Positions 1 through 7,900 of a stretch of DNA of 38,464 bases are shown here, piece by piece. The notes under the pieces are model-generated. The model had not been told where the DNA came from. It saw only the letters and a list, made by a program, of their open reading frames with translations, and searched no databases. The DNA comes from Acidobacteriota bacterium (lineage in GTDB: Bacteria > Acidobacteriota > Vicinamibacteria > Vicinamibacterales > JAFNAJ01). The stretch is taken from NCBI GenBank assembly GCA_023384575.1, contig JAHDVP010000030.1, positions 1 through 38,464 of the forward strand, written 5' to 3'. The number at the start of each line of letters is the position of its first letter. The first letter of the stretch is position 1. Made by a program: the position numbers and the translations under genes.

Positions 1-11
1 GGCCCCGGCAG

Positions 12-97
12 GCCGGGGTGGCGAAACTGGCAGACGCACGGGACTTAAAATCCCGGGGCCCTCACGGGCCGTGCGGGTTCGACGCCCGCCCCCGGCA
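12..97 (+). tRNA. tRNA-Leu (anticodon UAA), host of the element's left attachment site
   Basis: The acceptor strand GCCGGGG (12-18) pairs with CCCCGGC (90-96), and A97 is the discriminator. The anticodon stem CGGGA (39-43)/TCCCG (51-55) holds the loop CTTAAAA with TAA at 46-48. A long class II variable arm and a T-arm GCGGG-TTCGACG-CCCGC follow. CCA is not encoded. The 3' half is repeated, imperfectly, at 14444-14500. The gene is therefore probably chimeric: a host 5' half, with the 3' half restored by the integrated element. Confidence 0.95.
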
Positions 98-98
98 C
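42..98 (+). other. attL: 3' half of tRNA-Leu at the left junction
   Basis: Three blocks are shared with 14444-14500: GACTTAAAATCCCG (42-55), CGTGCGGGTTCGAC (70-83) and CCCGCCCCCGGCAC (85-98). The variable arm between the first two blocks differs from the right-hand copy. This suggests strand exchange within the anticodon stem-loop block, with the element supplying the rest of the tRNA. The integrase gene begins only about 8 bp further in. Confidence 0.8.
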
Positions 99-105
99 TT
101 TCGAA

Positions 106-1221
106 TCAAGCACTTACCGCCGACCGCGTCGAGCGCCGCGCGCCGCGGATCGGGCGAACTGTCCCTTTTCTGTCCCCTCGCGTATCGAGGGGACGCTCGG
201 CGAGCTTCGCCACGGCCGCCCGCAGGTCGGCCTCGTTGACGATGTCGTAGCGGTCGAAGACGCTGCGCGTCTTGTGCCCGGTCAGGAGCATCGCCGTCTT
301 CTCCGGCACGCCCGCCCGGACGAGGTTCCGGACAGCGGTCCGGCGGAAGTCATGCCAGAGCCGGCCAGGACAGCCGGCGGTCTCGCACGCGGTCGCCCAC
401 GCCTTCTTGGCGCTCTTGATCGGCTTCCCGTGCCGGTGGAACACCCACGGCACGATCGCGCCTGTGGCCTTCTGACGTGCCCCGCGCGCCGTGTCCAAGG
501 TCTCGAGCAACGTCGTGAGGTCCGGGTGCGCGGCGAACGGGAACACCCGGCCCTCGCCGCTCTTCGTCGAGCCCGGTTCGAGCCGCACGATCCCCGCGGT
601 GAGGTCGACCTGCGACCACTGGAGCGTCAGGATCTCCGAGGGCACGCGCCAGCCCGTCAGGTAGGCGAAGGTCGCCACGGGCTGCAGGTACGCCGGGAGC
701 GCGTCGTGCACGGCCTCGAACGCGGCCTTCTCGAAGAAGCCCGTTCGGGCGTTCGCCTCGGCCAGCATCGGAATGTGCGGGCGCATGAGCACGCGCCCGT
801 CACGGACCGCGAGCGTGAAGGTCCGCTTGAGGAGCGCGAGCTCCCGGTTGACGCTGGCGGGGGCCGCGCCGGCGTCGAGCCGCTGGCTGATGTAGGTGCG
901 GACGAGCGGCGTGGTGATGGTCGTCAGGCGCCGGCCGCCGAAGAACGGCGTGAGGTACTTCGTGAGGCGCCAGGCGACGTGGGCCAGGCTCTTCCGGCCG
1001 TTCTGGCGGTAGTCGTCGAGCACCGTTTGCGCCGCCTCGTCGAACGTCACGCGCGCCAGGGCCGGCGTGATGGGGAGCCCCTTGGCGATGTCGCCCTCAC
1101 GGAGCCGGAGCAAGGTCTCCGCCTTGCCCTTCTTGTCGGTCTTCGCCGACTCCTCGTACCGGCGGCCGTTGCGGTAGTAGCGGATCCACCACACGCCGCC
1201 GCGCTTGCGTAGCTGGCCCAT
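106..1221 (-). CDS. int: Tyrosine-type site-specific integrase
   Basis: This 371-residue phage-type tyrosine recombinase catalyses integration and excision at the tRNA-Leu site. The N-terminus is a small arm-binding-like domain (VWWIRYYRNGRRYEES). A SAM-like core-binding domain spans about residues 60-160 and the catalytic domain follows. Visible catalytic residues are Arg in TGWRVPSE, the HDFRR box (H-x-x-R), TGHKT (second His) and the Tyr nucleophile in FDRYDI. The gene ends 8 bp from the tRNA end, the usual place for the integrase of a tRNA-targeting element. ATG at 1221 is kept because the sequence from MGQLRKRGG onward looks domain-like. A tandem CTGTCCC motif (159-177) lies inside its 3' end. 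Confidence 0.95.
   Translation of the reverse strand: MGQLRKRGGVWWIRYYRNGRRYEESAKTDKKGKAETLLRLREGDIAKGLPITPALARVTFDEAAQTVLDDYRQNGRKSLAHVAWRLTKYLTPFFGGRRLTTITTPLVRTYISQRLDAGAAPASVNRELALLKRTFTLAVRDGRVLMRPHIPMLAEANARTGFFEKAAFEAVHDALPAYLQPVATFAYLTGWRVPSEILTLQWSQVDLTAGIVRLEPGSTKSGEGRVFPFAAHPDLTTLLETLDTARGARQKATGAIVPWVFHRHGKPIKSAKKAWATACETAGCPGRLWHDFRRTAVRNLVRAGVPEKTAMLLTGHKTRSVFDRYDIVNEADLRAAVAKLAERPLDTRGDRKGTVRPIRGARRSTRSAVSA
159..177 (+). promoter_or_regulatory. Tandem CTGTCCC motif, candidate integrase arm site (left)
   Basis: CTGTCCC-TTTT-CTGTCCC-C shows two 7-mers with an 11-bp period, about one helical turn. A near-identical copy lies at 14308-14326, close to the other junction, in the same orientation. 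Paired direct repeats flanking both ends fit integrase arm-type or accessory sites. A dispersed REP-like sequence is the alternative. Confidence 0.45.
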
Positions 1222-1225
1222 GACG

Positions 1226-1429
1226 TCACCGCCCGGTCGTGGCCGCGGCCGCCAGGACGCGCCGAGCGTCGGCCGTGACCGTCGCCTCGAGCTCGTCGAG
1301 CACGTCCACGAGGCCGCCCTCGAGGTCCTCGAGGAGGTCGGTGGTTTTCGGCGTCAATTCGAGCGAGTCACGCAGCCGGGCGACATCGCCCAAGGCCGCG
1401 CGGAGACGGGTGCGGATCGATTCAGACAT
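1226..1429 (-). CDS. Small acidic helical protein upstream of integrase
   Basis: This 67-residue protein of unknown function is rich in Leu, Asp and Glu and probably all helical (for example LTPKTTDLLEDLEGGL). No known domain is recognised. ATG at 1429 is chosen because the minus strand carries GGAGG about 6 bases upstream, whereas a longer frame to 1504 has no better site. It ends 4 bp before the integrase start, so the two are probably co-transcribed. It could be a recombination directionality or accessory factor, but nothing in the sequence proves this. Confidence 0.6.
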   Translation of the reverse strand: MSESIRTRLRAALGDVARLRDSLELTPKTTDLLEDLEGGLVDVLDELEATVTADARRVLAAAATTGR

Positions 1430-1517
1430 GGTGGGCCTCCGGGTCGAGAGGCCGGGCGGGCCGGCCGTGCGAGAATGCACGGCAGGTCCGACCAGCAGGG
1501 ACACGCTGCGGGGCGAC

Positions 1518-1706
1518 TCAGGAGCGCGTCCGGGTCGCCGCCCGGGGGCGCTCCGTCTTCAGCACCCCTTGGTCCCGCAGCCAGATCGTCAGCGCCCGGC
1601 GTACCTGCTCGGAGTAGGGCGTGCCGTAGCGGGCCTGCAACTCGCGCATCGCGCGGTCGGTGGCCTCGTCGACGCGAATCGTCACGCTGCGGGTCTTCGG
1701 TGTCAT
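1518..1706 (-). CDS. Ribbon-helix-helix (CopG/Arc-like) DNA-binding protein
   Basis: This 62-residue protein has the ribbon-helix-helix layout: a beta strand SVTIRVDEA, then two helices (TDRAMRELQARYG and PYSEQVRRALTIWL) with a basic tail. Such proteins dimerise and bind operator DNA, often as repressors or antitoxins. ATG at 1706 leaves only 16 bp to the divergent gene at 1723, so both starts share one control region. It is probably transcribed with the 67-residue gene and the integrase. This is a likely regulator of element maintenance; the family is clear and the targets are unknown. Confidence 0.75.
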   Translation of the reverse strand: MTPKTRSVTIRVDEATDRAMRELQARYGTPYSEQVRRALTIWLRDQGVLKTERPRAATRTRS

Positions 1707-1722
1707 GTGCGCAGTGTAAGAC
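1707..1722. promoter_or_regulatory. Divergent control region between RHH and HTH genes
   Basis: Only 16 bp separate the two divergent start codons, so the promoters must overlap the coding starts. GACATCACTGTC just inside the plus gene carries GACA/TGTC half-sites that could form an operator. The arrangement resembles a two-way regulatory switch. Confidence 0.4.
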
Positions 1723-2073
1723 ATGGCTGACATCACTGTCAAGCGCTCATCGCGGTACGCCATCGTGCTGGCGTTGCAGACGTTCCCGGAGAGGAGTCAG
1801 AACCAGATCGCCGAGCAGGTCGGGTGCTCTCAGAGGTATGTGTCGATGATTCGAGACGAGGTTAGAACCACTTCTAACCTGCCCGACCACGTCACCGGCA
1901 AGGACGGCAAGCGGTATCCCGCCAGCCGCCAGAAGCCGGTGCTGCCTATCGTGCCGCCCACCTCACAGCGAGCGCGCGCCGACGTCCGCGGTCCCGGGGC
2001 GCGTCAGGCGGCGCGCCCGTCCCCGTGTGGGTCCCTTCGCGGCCTTACGCTCCCCCTTGGTGCTACTCAGTAA
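1723..2073 (+). CDS. Helix-turn-helix regulator-like protein
   Basis: This 116-residue protein has a clear helix-turn-helix at about residues 25-50 (SQNQIAEQVGCSQRYVSMIRDEV). It is followed by a LPDHVTGKDGKRYPA segment of the kind seen after ParB-like and phage or plasmid HTH modules. The C-terminal third is Arg/Pro/Gly-rich and probably disordered. It is divergent from the ribbon-helix-helix gene with overlapping control DNA. Together they may set the element's quiescent or active state. DNA binding is well supported; the role is inferred. Confidence 0.7.
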   Translation: MADITVKRSSRYAIVLALQTFPERSQNQIAEQVGCSQRYVSMIRDEVRTTSNLPDHVTGKDGKRYPASRQKPVLPIVPPTSQRARADVRGPGARQAARPSPCGSLRGLTLPLGATQ

Positions 2074-2265
2074 GCCACTCACACTCAAGCACTTACGGTA
2101 ACATCGACGCGGGGCTCACCGGGCGCGATCGCACGGGCCCCGTGCGCGGGGCCGCTCCGTGGCGGCGGAATCTCCCATGGCGCGGCTCGAGACCTTGTGG
2201 CACACTCACGGCCTCTCTTGCATCAACCGATATACTGGAAGCGTAGAGTCTACTGAGCGTGACCC
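2074..2265 (+). promoter_or_regulatory. Intergenic leader of the HicB/HicA-like pair
   Basis: This 192-bp non-coding stretch precedes the HicB-like gene. TATACT at 2231-2236 is a fair -10 box about 30 bp before the ATG; no good -35 is visible at 17 bp. TCAAGCACTTAC (2085-2096) repeats a 12-mer found at 106-117, beside the left attachment site. Confidence 0.35.
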
Positions 2266-2667
2266 ATGACGACACCGAACAAGACGGACCGGCCCGAGGC
2301 GATCGCCTTCCATGGGACCACGGACGACGGCGACGAGGTGGTCGGATTCGGCAACATCCGCGTCGTGCTCCAGAAGGACGACGACGGCTGGTTCGCGCAA
2401 GGGCTTGAGGTCGACTACGCTGCGGAGGGCGACTCGCTTGAGGAGGTGAAGCGCGCCTTCGAGCAGGGCTTCTTCGCCACGATTGACACGCACCTCAGGA
2501 TGTTCGGCGGGATCGAGGGCCTCCTCCGACCCGCCCCCGTCGAGGTCTGGACGGATGTCCTCACGAACCCGTCTCAGATACGGCGGTTCTCTCATATCTC
2601 GCTGCATCAGCTTCTTCTGCCCTTCCAGGGCATCGAGTACTTCACCGAGGGGCGGGCGCGTGGGTGA
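2266..2667 (+). CDS. HicB-like antitoxin-type protein
   Basis: This 133-residue protein has a HicB-like partial RNase H fold. The strands VVGFGNIRVVLQKDDDGWFAQGLEVDYAAEG lead into the helix DSLEEVKRAFEQGF, matching the family's 'strand - D-G-W-A - GDSLEEA' pattern. The C-terminal half (IEGLLRPAPVEVWTDVL) is not the usual DNA-binding domain and is of unknown role. Its stop codon overlaps the next gene by 8 bases, which indicates translational coupling. As an antitoxin it would neutralise the product of the next gene. The family assignment rests on pattern only and similarity is distant. Confidence 0.55.
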   Translation: MTTPNKTDRPEAIAFHGTTDDGDEVVGFGNIRVVLQKDDDGWFAQGLEVDYAAEGDSLEEVKRAFEQGFFATIDTHLRMFGGIEGLLRPAPVEVWTDVLTNPSQIRRFSHISLHQLLLPFQGIEYFTEGRARG

Positions 2668-2896
2668 GCCCGCCCTGCGCGCGGACGTCCTTCGCGCCCT
2701 CAGGGATGCCGGCGTGCTCCTGGAAGAACGCGCCGACGGCCAACTGGTCCTGGCGCGCCACGGCGGCGACGCCTCCCAGAACGTGCAGGTCGTCTCGCTG
2801 AAGCCGACGGTGTCCCGAAAGATGCTCTCGCGGTTGTCCCGACTCTACGGGATCTCCATGGCGGCGTTCTACGAATCCGCCGGCCCGACACACTGA
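2660..2896 (+). CDS. HicA-like small protein (candidate toxin)
   Basis: This 78-residue protein starts with GTG at 2660, inside the end of the HicB-like gene. It has the size and helix-strand-strand-helix pattern of HicA: an N-terminal helix (RADVLRALRDAGVLLEER), a strand pair (QLVLARH and VQVVSLK) and a C-terminal helix (RKMLSRLSRLYGISMAAFYE). The catalytic GSHH-type motif of HicA mRNA interferases is missing, with RHGGD in its place. It may be a divergent or inactive toxin, or a small regulator. Its end overlaps by 28 bp the remains of a minus-strand gene. Confidence 0.45.
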   Translation: MGEPALRADVLRALRDAGVLLEERADGQLVLARHGGDASQNVQVVSLKPTVSRKMLSRLSRLYGISMAAFYESAGPTH

Positions 2897-3121
2897 ACCT
2901 CGGCACGACCCCGGCCGACCGCCCGGCGCAGCGCGGCCGGATCGAGGCCAGCGACGTGCGCCCAGAAGCGCACGCCGTCGCTCTGGCCCGCGAGCCAGGC
3001 GGCGGCCGCGCGGATCCCCGCGGCGCGCCTCCTCGAGCGCCTGCGCCAGCACGGCGCACGCCAAGCGGACCTCTGGGCCCGGCACGGACCGCACCGGCGT
3101 CTCGTCGTCTATGGGCGTCAT
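2869..3121 (-). pseudogene. Frameshifted small phage-type protein
   Basis: Reading from ATG at 3121 gives a plausible helical start (VRLACAVLAQALEEARRGD). The frame then degrades into Arg-rich nonsense. A convincing continuation, WLAGQSDGVRFWAHV followed by AGLDPAALRRAV, lies in another frame that ends at TAG (2869-2871). The switch falls at a G4 run on the minus strand (plus 3016-3019). Removing one G joins the halves into about 83 residues. The gene is probably broken by a single-base change, or the sequence has a homopolymer error. Short proteins ending in WL..FW..AGLDP..LR are common in phage packaging regions; function is unknown. Confidence 0.55.
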
Positions 3122-3255
3122 GACCAGCCTCCTGGCCTCGTCGCTCGTGCCGCGGCGGGCCGCGCCCCGAGGCGCCGGATGCGGCTCCCCTGCCGCCCGC
3201 GGCTCCCCGACCGCGCCCCAGCCCAGCCCCCGAGGCGCGGCCCGCTGTCGGCGTC

Positions 3256-3867
3256 CTACGCCGTCGACCGCGCGGTCCGCACGGTCGCGCCGGCCGTGGG
3301 CGCCGCGTCGCGGTACCGCCGGTACAGGGCCGGGTCGGCGGCGAAGACCTCGCCGAGGGCCGCCGCGTCGTCGAGCGCCGGCTGTGCCTGTCGCCGCGCG
3401 ACGACGCGCTGCTGAATCTCCGCCTCGAGCGACGGCGGATGCGGCACCGGGAGGTCGGCGATCGCGTGGCGCGATCGCGCGGGAGCCTCCGAGTCGGCGC
3501 GCGGCGCCACCGTGGCGCCGACGGTGGGCGCCGCGTCGCGGTACCGCGTGTAGAGCGCCGGGTCGGCGGCGAAGACCTGCGCGAGCGCCGCCGCCTCGTC
3601 CAGGTCCGTCCGCTGGGCCCGCAGGGTGGTCACCCGGGCCCGGACCTCGTCAGGGAGCGATCGCGGTCGCGGCGGCGGCGCCGGGGATGGGATCGGGATG
3701 GCTGGCCCGATCATCGCGCGTCGCGGCCGCGCGTCGGCGCGCGCCGTCGCGTCCAGGGCCAGGTGGTGGCGACCCGCGTCTGTTGCTTGAAAGACCCCGG
3801 GCGCGACGCACACGAGGTGGCCGAGATCGCCAACCGCACCGGGGCGAATCGAGTGGATCGTAGACAT
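3256..3867 (-). CDS. Element protein with a duplicated FAADPALYxRYRDAAP motif
   Basis: This 203-residue protein of unknown function contains two copies of a module: VFAADPALYTRYRDAAP around residues 98-114 and VFAADPALYRRYRDAAP around residues 175-191. Each is preceded by a helical segment ending in DDAAAL or DEAAAL and followed by a VGATV/AGATV tail. Such A-x-E-D-P-x-L-x-x-x-Y modules occur in phage scaffold/protease-type proteins, but no protease residues are visible here. A GAGGAGACG ribosome site sits just before the ATG. It is the last gene of the long minus operon, beyond the tape measure cluster. Confidence 0.65.
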   Translation of the reverse strand: MSTIHSIRPGAVGDLGHLVCVAPGVFQATDAGRHHLALDATARADARPRRAMIGPAIPIPSPAPPPRPRSLPDEVRARVTTLRAQRTDLDEAAALAQVFAADPALYTRYRDAAPTVGATVAPRADSEAPARSRHAIADLPVPHPPSLEAEIQQRVVARRQAQPALDDAAALGEVFAADPALYRRYRDAAPTAGATVRTARSTA

Positions 3868-3895
3868 CAGTCGTCTCCTCTCAGAGGGTGAAGGG

Positions 3896-4486
3896 CTACG
3901 CCGCCGAGGCGGCCGCGGCCTGCGCCCGCGCGAGCAGGTCGCGCCACGGTTTGTCGACGTGCGGCAGGCTGTGCGGATGCGCCGCGGGATGGTCGGCGAA
4001 GGCGAGCAGCTTCGCGCGCCACGCCCACGGCCGCTGGTACTGGCGCTCGCCGGTCACGGCGTGCAGGTCATGCGCGAGCGAGTAGGCCAGGCGGTAGGCG
4101 ACCGCGGCCTCGTGGAGCACGCGGACGTCGAGCCGCGCCGCGCGGTGCAGGCGCTCGAAGGCGCTCTCGGCCCTCGTGTCGAAGTCGGCGAGCTGCGCGA
4201 CGAGCGCACGGATGGCCGCCTGTCGGTCCGCTTCGCGAGCCTCGGCTTCACGCCGATCGGCCTCGGCGATCGTATCCTCAAGGATCGAGATCTCGCGCGT
4301 GAGCGCGGCCACCTCGGTCTCGAGGCGTTCGAGTGCGGCACGCGCGGACGCTTCACCCGCTTGCACGCGGTAGCGCAGGGCCGGGCGCGCGGCGACATGC
4401 TCGAGCAGCTCGGTCTGGACCACGGCGAGGCGCTGCTGCGCGTCGCGACGGATGGTCGCCGGGTCGGGGATCGTGGCACGGGGCAT
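3896..4486 (-). CDS. Coiled-coil protein of the element, function unknown
   Basis: This 196-residue protein has a central coiled coil at about residues 40-115 (LERLETEVAALTREISILEDTIAEADRR region, continuing through EAREADRQAAIRALVAQLADF). A more globular C-terminus is rich in His and Trp (RPWAWRAKLLAFADHPAAHPHSLPH). Its ATG at 4486 overlaps the upstream gene's TGA by one base. Position downstream of the tape measure suggests a structural or morphogenesis role, but no family is recognised. Confidence 0.65.
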   Translation of the reverse strand: MPRATIPDPATIRRDAQQRLAVVQTELLEHVAARPALRYRVQAGEASARAALERLETEVAALTREISILEDTIAEADRREAEAREADRQAAIRALVAQLADFDTRAESAFERLHRAARLDVRVLHEAAVAYRLAYSLAHDLHAVTGERQYQRPWAWRAKLLAFADHPAAHPHSLPHVDKPWRDLLARAQAAAASAA

Positions 4487-4683
4487 CAGGCACTCCTCTC
4501 GGATAGGGGCGCCGATCGCCGGCGCCGGTACTGGTCGGCCGCATCGGGCCGGAAGCGAAGCAGGCCGGGACCGAGGAGGACCCCCGGCAGCACACCCGCG
4601 CGGTAGAGGCGCAGCACGTCGTCGTCCTCGAGGGCGAGCTGCGCGGCGACGTCCTCGACGGTGAGCCAGCGCGACGCGCTCAC
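4486..4683 (-). CDS. Small MerR/excisionase-like helix-turn-helix protein
   Basis: This 65-residue protein has an HTH_17-like pattern: WLTVEDVAAQLALEDDDVLRLYRAGVLPGV, then LLRFRPDAADQYRRR, where the last helix is basic. The start is GTG at 4683, which overlaps the previous gene's TGA as GTGA. A longer frame upstream lies within another coding gene and is rejected. Proteins of this type act as excisionases or small regulators. A second one is encoded at 13680-13913, so the element has two. Confidence 0.7.
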   Translation of the reverse strand: MSASRWLTVEDVAAQLALEDDDVLRLYRAGVLPGVLLGPGLLRFRPDAADQYRRRRSAPLSERSA

Positions 4684-4940
4684 CAGAGCTCCTCGTCGGC
4701 CGTCGGTGCCGTGTGTGTGGAGGGCGCCGACGACGTCGCTCTCGTCGTGGGCGCCTGGCTGACGCACAAGTTGTAGTCCGGCGCGTCCGGCGTCGCCTTG
4801 CGGCGGTTGGGGAAGATGAGAATCTGCAGGCGGCCGACCTGCGCCGCCAGGAAGGGCTGGTTGTTCCGGTCGGTGCGCTTCCACAGGCCCGTGAGGGTGA
4901 TCAGCGGTGAGCGGTCGGTGGTCGGGGTAGCGTCGGGCAT
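4680..4940 (-). CDS. Conserved small phage-type protein (LTGLWK family)
   Basis: This 86-residue protein has a compact beta-rich core: LITLTGLWKRTDRNNQPFLAA, GRLQILIFPNRRK and DAPDYNLCVSQAP. The pattern TGLWK-(T)D-x-(N)-x-PFL ... LLIFPN-(K/R) ... PDYNL is familiar from small uncharacterised phage and plasmid proteins. The Ser/Thr-rich tail is disordered. It overlaps the following HTH gene by 4 bases. Function is unknown; a small OB-like fold is possible but unproven. Confidence 0.65.
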   Translation of the reverse strand: MPDATPTTDRSPLITLTGLWKRTDRNNQPFLAAQVGRLQILIFPNRRKATPDAPDYNLCVSQAPTTRATSSAPSTHTAPTADEELW

Positions 4941-4964
4941 GGTGTGTGTCCTTTCGATGAAACC

Positions 4965-7900
4965 TTAGGCACGGATCTGGCGTAGGCGCGTCCGGGTACC
5001 GGCGGTGTTACTGCGGAAGGCGTCGACGATCTCCGGCGCGATCTTCGACTTGATGACCGAGCGGAACGACGCGGCGTCGATGGCCTGCACGGTGAGGTTG
5101 ACCGTGAGGCCGGCGCCCGCTGGCCCGGTGTCGCCGAAGGGCGTCGGAATCGCGTCGGCGACCAGGTCCGCGACCTCGGCCCGTGACGGCCCACGCTCGG
5201 CCGCCAGCTGACTGAGGCCGAGCCGGTCCACCTTCGCGCCAACGTGCAGGAAGGCGTCGCTCATCTCGCGTTCCCACGCGCGCGCGAGCGCCAGGTGTCG
5301 GCGGAGCGCGAGGTCGATCTCCTTGAGCCCGCCCGGTGAGTGGCCGAAGCTCACGCCGTTGATGGCGTCCTCGACCTCGCGGGCGGCGGCGACGCCATTC
5401 GCGGCCCACCGGGACCAGTCCGTGCGGGCGAGCTGGTTGTCGACCGTCGCGACCGCGCCGGCCACACCGCCACTGAGCACCCGCTCGAGCGATCCGAGCC
5501 GCTCCGTCAGTTTCTCGACCGCCGAGATCATCCGGTCCTGCACCGAGCGGAATTGCTCGCCGACCTGGCCCGACTCCACCGCCTGGTCGATCAGGGCCTG
5601 CGTCGACTCGTCGACGGCCCAGCCAAACTGCTGCTGGAGTTCCCAGATCCGCTGCAGGTCGGGCTGCAGGGCGGCGAGCGCGAGCGGGCCGTCCTTCCCC
5701 TGCGCCACGAGTTCGGCGTGCCCCTGGCCGACCGCCGACGCGAACCCGAGGAACATCTCCTCGTTCAGGAGGGCGAGGTTGGCCAGGGAGGTCATCGCCC
5801 CCGTGGCCGCGTTCGTCCCGGCCGTCACGTCCTGCACCAACTCGTCGCCGAAGAAGCTGACGAGGTCCGTCAGTTTCGAGAACTCCTCCCAGCCCGCGAG
5901 CCCGAGCCGCTCCATCTCGCGCTCGACGATCTGAATCGAGGGCCCCAGCGCTTCGAGCGCCTGCGCGCGGCTCAGCCCCTGCCGCTGCAGCTCGTCGAAC
6001 AGCCCGAGGATGGCGCCGACCGCGGCGGATGCCTGCGTCTCGGTCTCGATCGGCAGGTGCTCCAGCCAGGCGCTGATGTTCTCGGTGGCGGTTTTCGCCT
6101 CGCGTTGCATGAACGCGAAGATCGCCGCCGTCCCGCCCTCTTTGCCCTGGAGGGCTTGCATCTCGGCGGCCAGGTCCGCGGTCACCAGGCCGCCAGTCGC
6201 GCTCACCTGCTCGAGCGACGTATTCAGCGCCTGGATCCGCGCGTCCATCGCCGCGACCGCGGCCTCGAGCTTCTGCACCTCCGCCTGGAACGTCTTGGTC
6301 TTCTTCGTCGACAGCAACGTCGTCAGGCTGACGTCCGCGTACTCCGCCTGCTTCCGCACTTCGGCGAGCCCACCCGCCGAGGCGAGGAACTCGTCGCGCA
6401 TCTTGCGCGTCTCTTTCGCTTCCCCGCCACCAAAGACCTTGCCGAGGAGCGACCCGAGCGCCCCGCCGCCGAGCGTACCGAGGACCGGAATGACCGACCC
6501 GATTGCCGAGAAGGCCGTGCTCATCCCGCCCGTCAGGACCTTCGCGGTCGTCGAGAACGCGTTCGCAATCGGCGCGGTCAGCATCCCGCCCAACTGCCCG
6601 CCGAGGCTCTTCGCCACGCTCCCGCCGCCCTGGAAGGCGCCGACGACGGTCTTCGTGAGCAGGGCGCCCGCTTGTTGCGGCGTGCCGAACACACTCTGCC
6701 AGAACGACTCGCGGAGCGCCGGCCCGACGAGGTCCTGTTGCTGGCTGACGCTCGGCTGCTTGAACAGCTTCTGGAAGCGCTCGTTGAGCGACCCGAGGTC
6801 GCGGGAGAACAACAGATGCCCGAGCGTGTCTGGCTGCGACAGCACGGGCGACGAAAGGACCGCCAGGAAACTCCTCGTCGGCTCGAGCACGTCTCGCGTC
6901 GCCGTTTCGATCGCGCGCAGGTTCGCCGGCGCCTGCTCGCCCAAGGCGCGGTAGGCGTCGAGCGCCTTGAGGACGCTGTCACGGAGCGCCGTCTTCTGGC
7001 CCGCGGTCAGCTTCGCCACGTTCGCGACGTCGCCGAGCGCCGTGGCGTACTGCTGCGCCTTCGCGATCGTGTCGCGGCCGAAGAGCGCGTCGCGGACCTT
7101 CGCGAGCGCCTCGCCCGCCTTCCCTGCGGCGTCCCCCGTGTCGAGCAGCGGCGGGGCGAGCGCCGAGACTTCCCGACGCGCGTTCGGGATCGCCGTCGTC
7201 ATGCCCCCGAGGACGTCGTCGAGATACCGCACCTGACTGCGGAAGAACTCGACGTCCGTGGCCGACGCGCCGAAGACCTTGCCGAGGACCGGAATCTCTC
7301 GCGATCCTTCGGCGGCCGCGAGCAACACGGCGTAGATCCCCCGCTGCGCCTTGAACCCGGCGGTCAGGAGGTCGGTGAAGCCGTCCTGCAGCCAGGTGAC
7401 GGCCGCGCCCGTCTTCGTGAGCGCCCCCGTGACCTCAATCAAGAGCGGCATCAGGGGTTGGAGGACCTGTCCGAGGACGACTTGCCCGGCCGTCTTCAGC
7501 GCGTCGAGGTTGTTGGCGAGTTCGCCGGCCGCCTGCACCGCGTCGGCCGACAAGACGAGCCCGAGGCGCTCCGCCCTGGCCGTCAGCTCCCCGACGTTCG
7601 CCGTCAGCAGCGGGAGCAGCTCCGCCCCGCTGCGGCCAAAGACCGTCATGGCGACGTGCGCGCGCTCGGTCGGATTCTCAATCTGCCCGACGGCATCCGC
7701 CACGCGCACGAAGAGCTGCTCCGGGTCGAGCCGCGTGAGCGCCTCGACGTCGAGCCCGAGGCGACGATACGCCGCGTGCACCGACTTGTCGTCGCCCATC
7801 AGCCGGTGCGCCAACTGCGCCGAGGCGCTCGACACCTGCGCGAAGGTCACCCCGGACTGCTCGGCCGCGAACTTCAGCCGCTGCACGCCCTCGACCGTCA

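Noticed and set aside
2198-2213. TGGCACACTCACGGCC as a sigma-54 promoter for the HicB-like gene
   Set aside because: GG-N10-GC spacing fits but the -12 (CGGCC) is poor, no activator site is present, and a TATACT box lies closer to the gene.
2642-3121. A single 159-residue minus-strand protein through this region
   Set aside because: Only the first third looks like protein; the rest is antisense to the HicA-like gene, and a better continuation exists in another frame ending at 2869.
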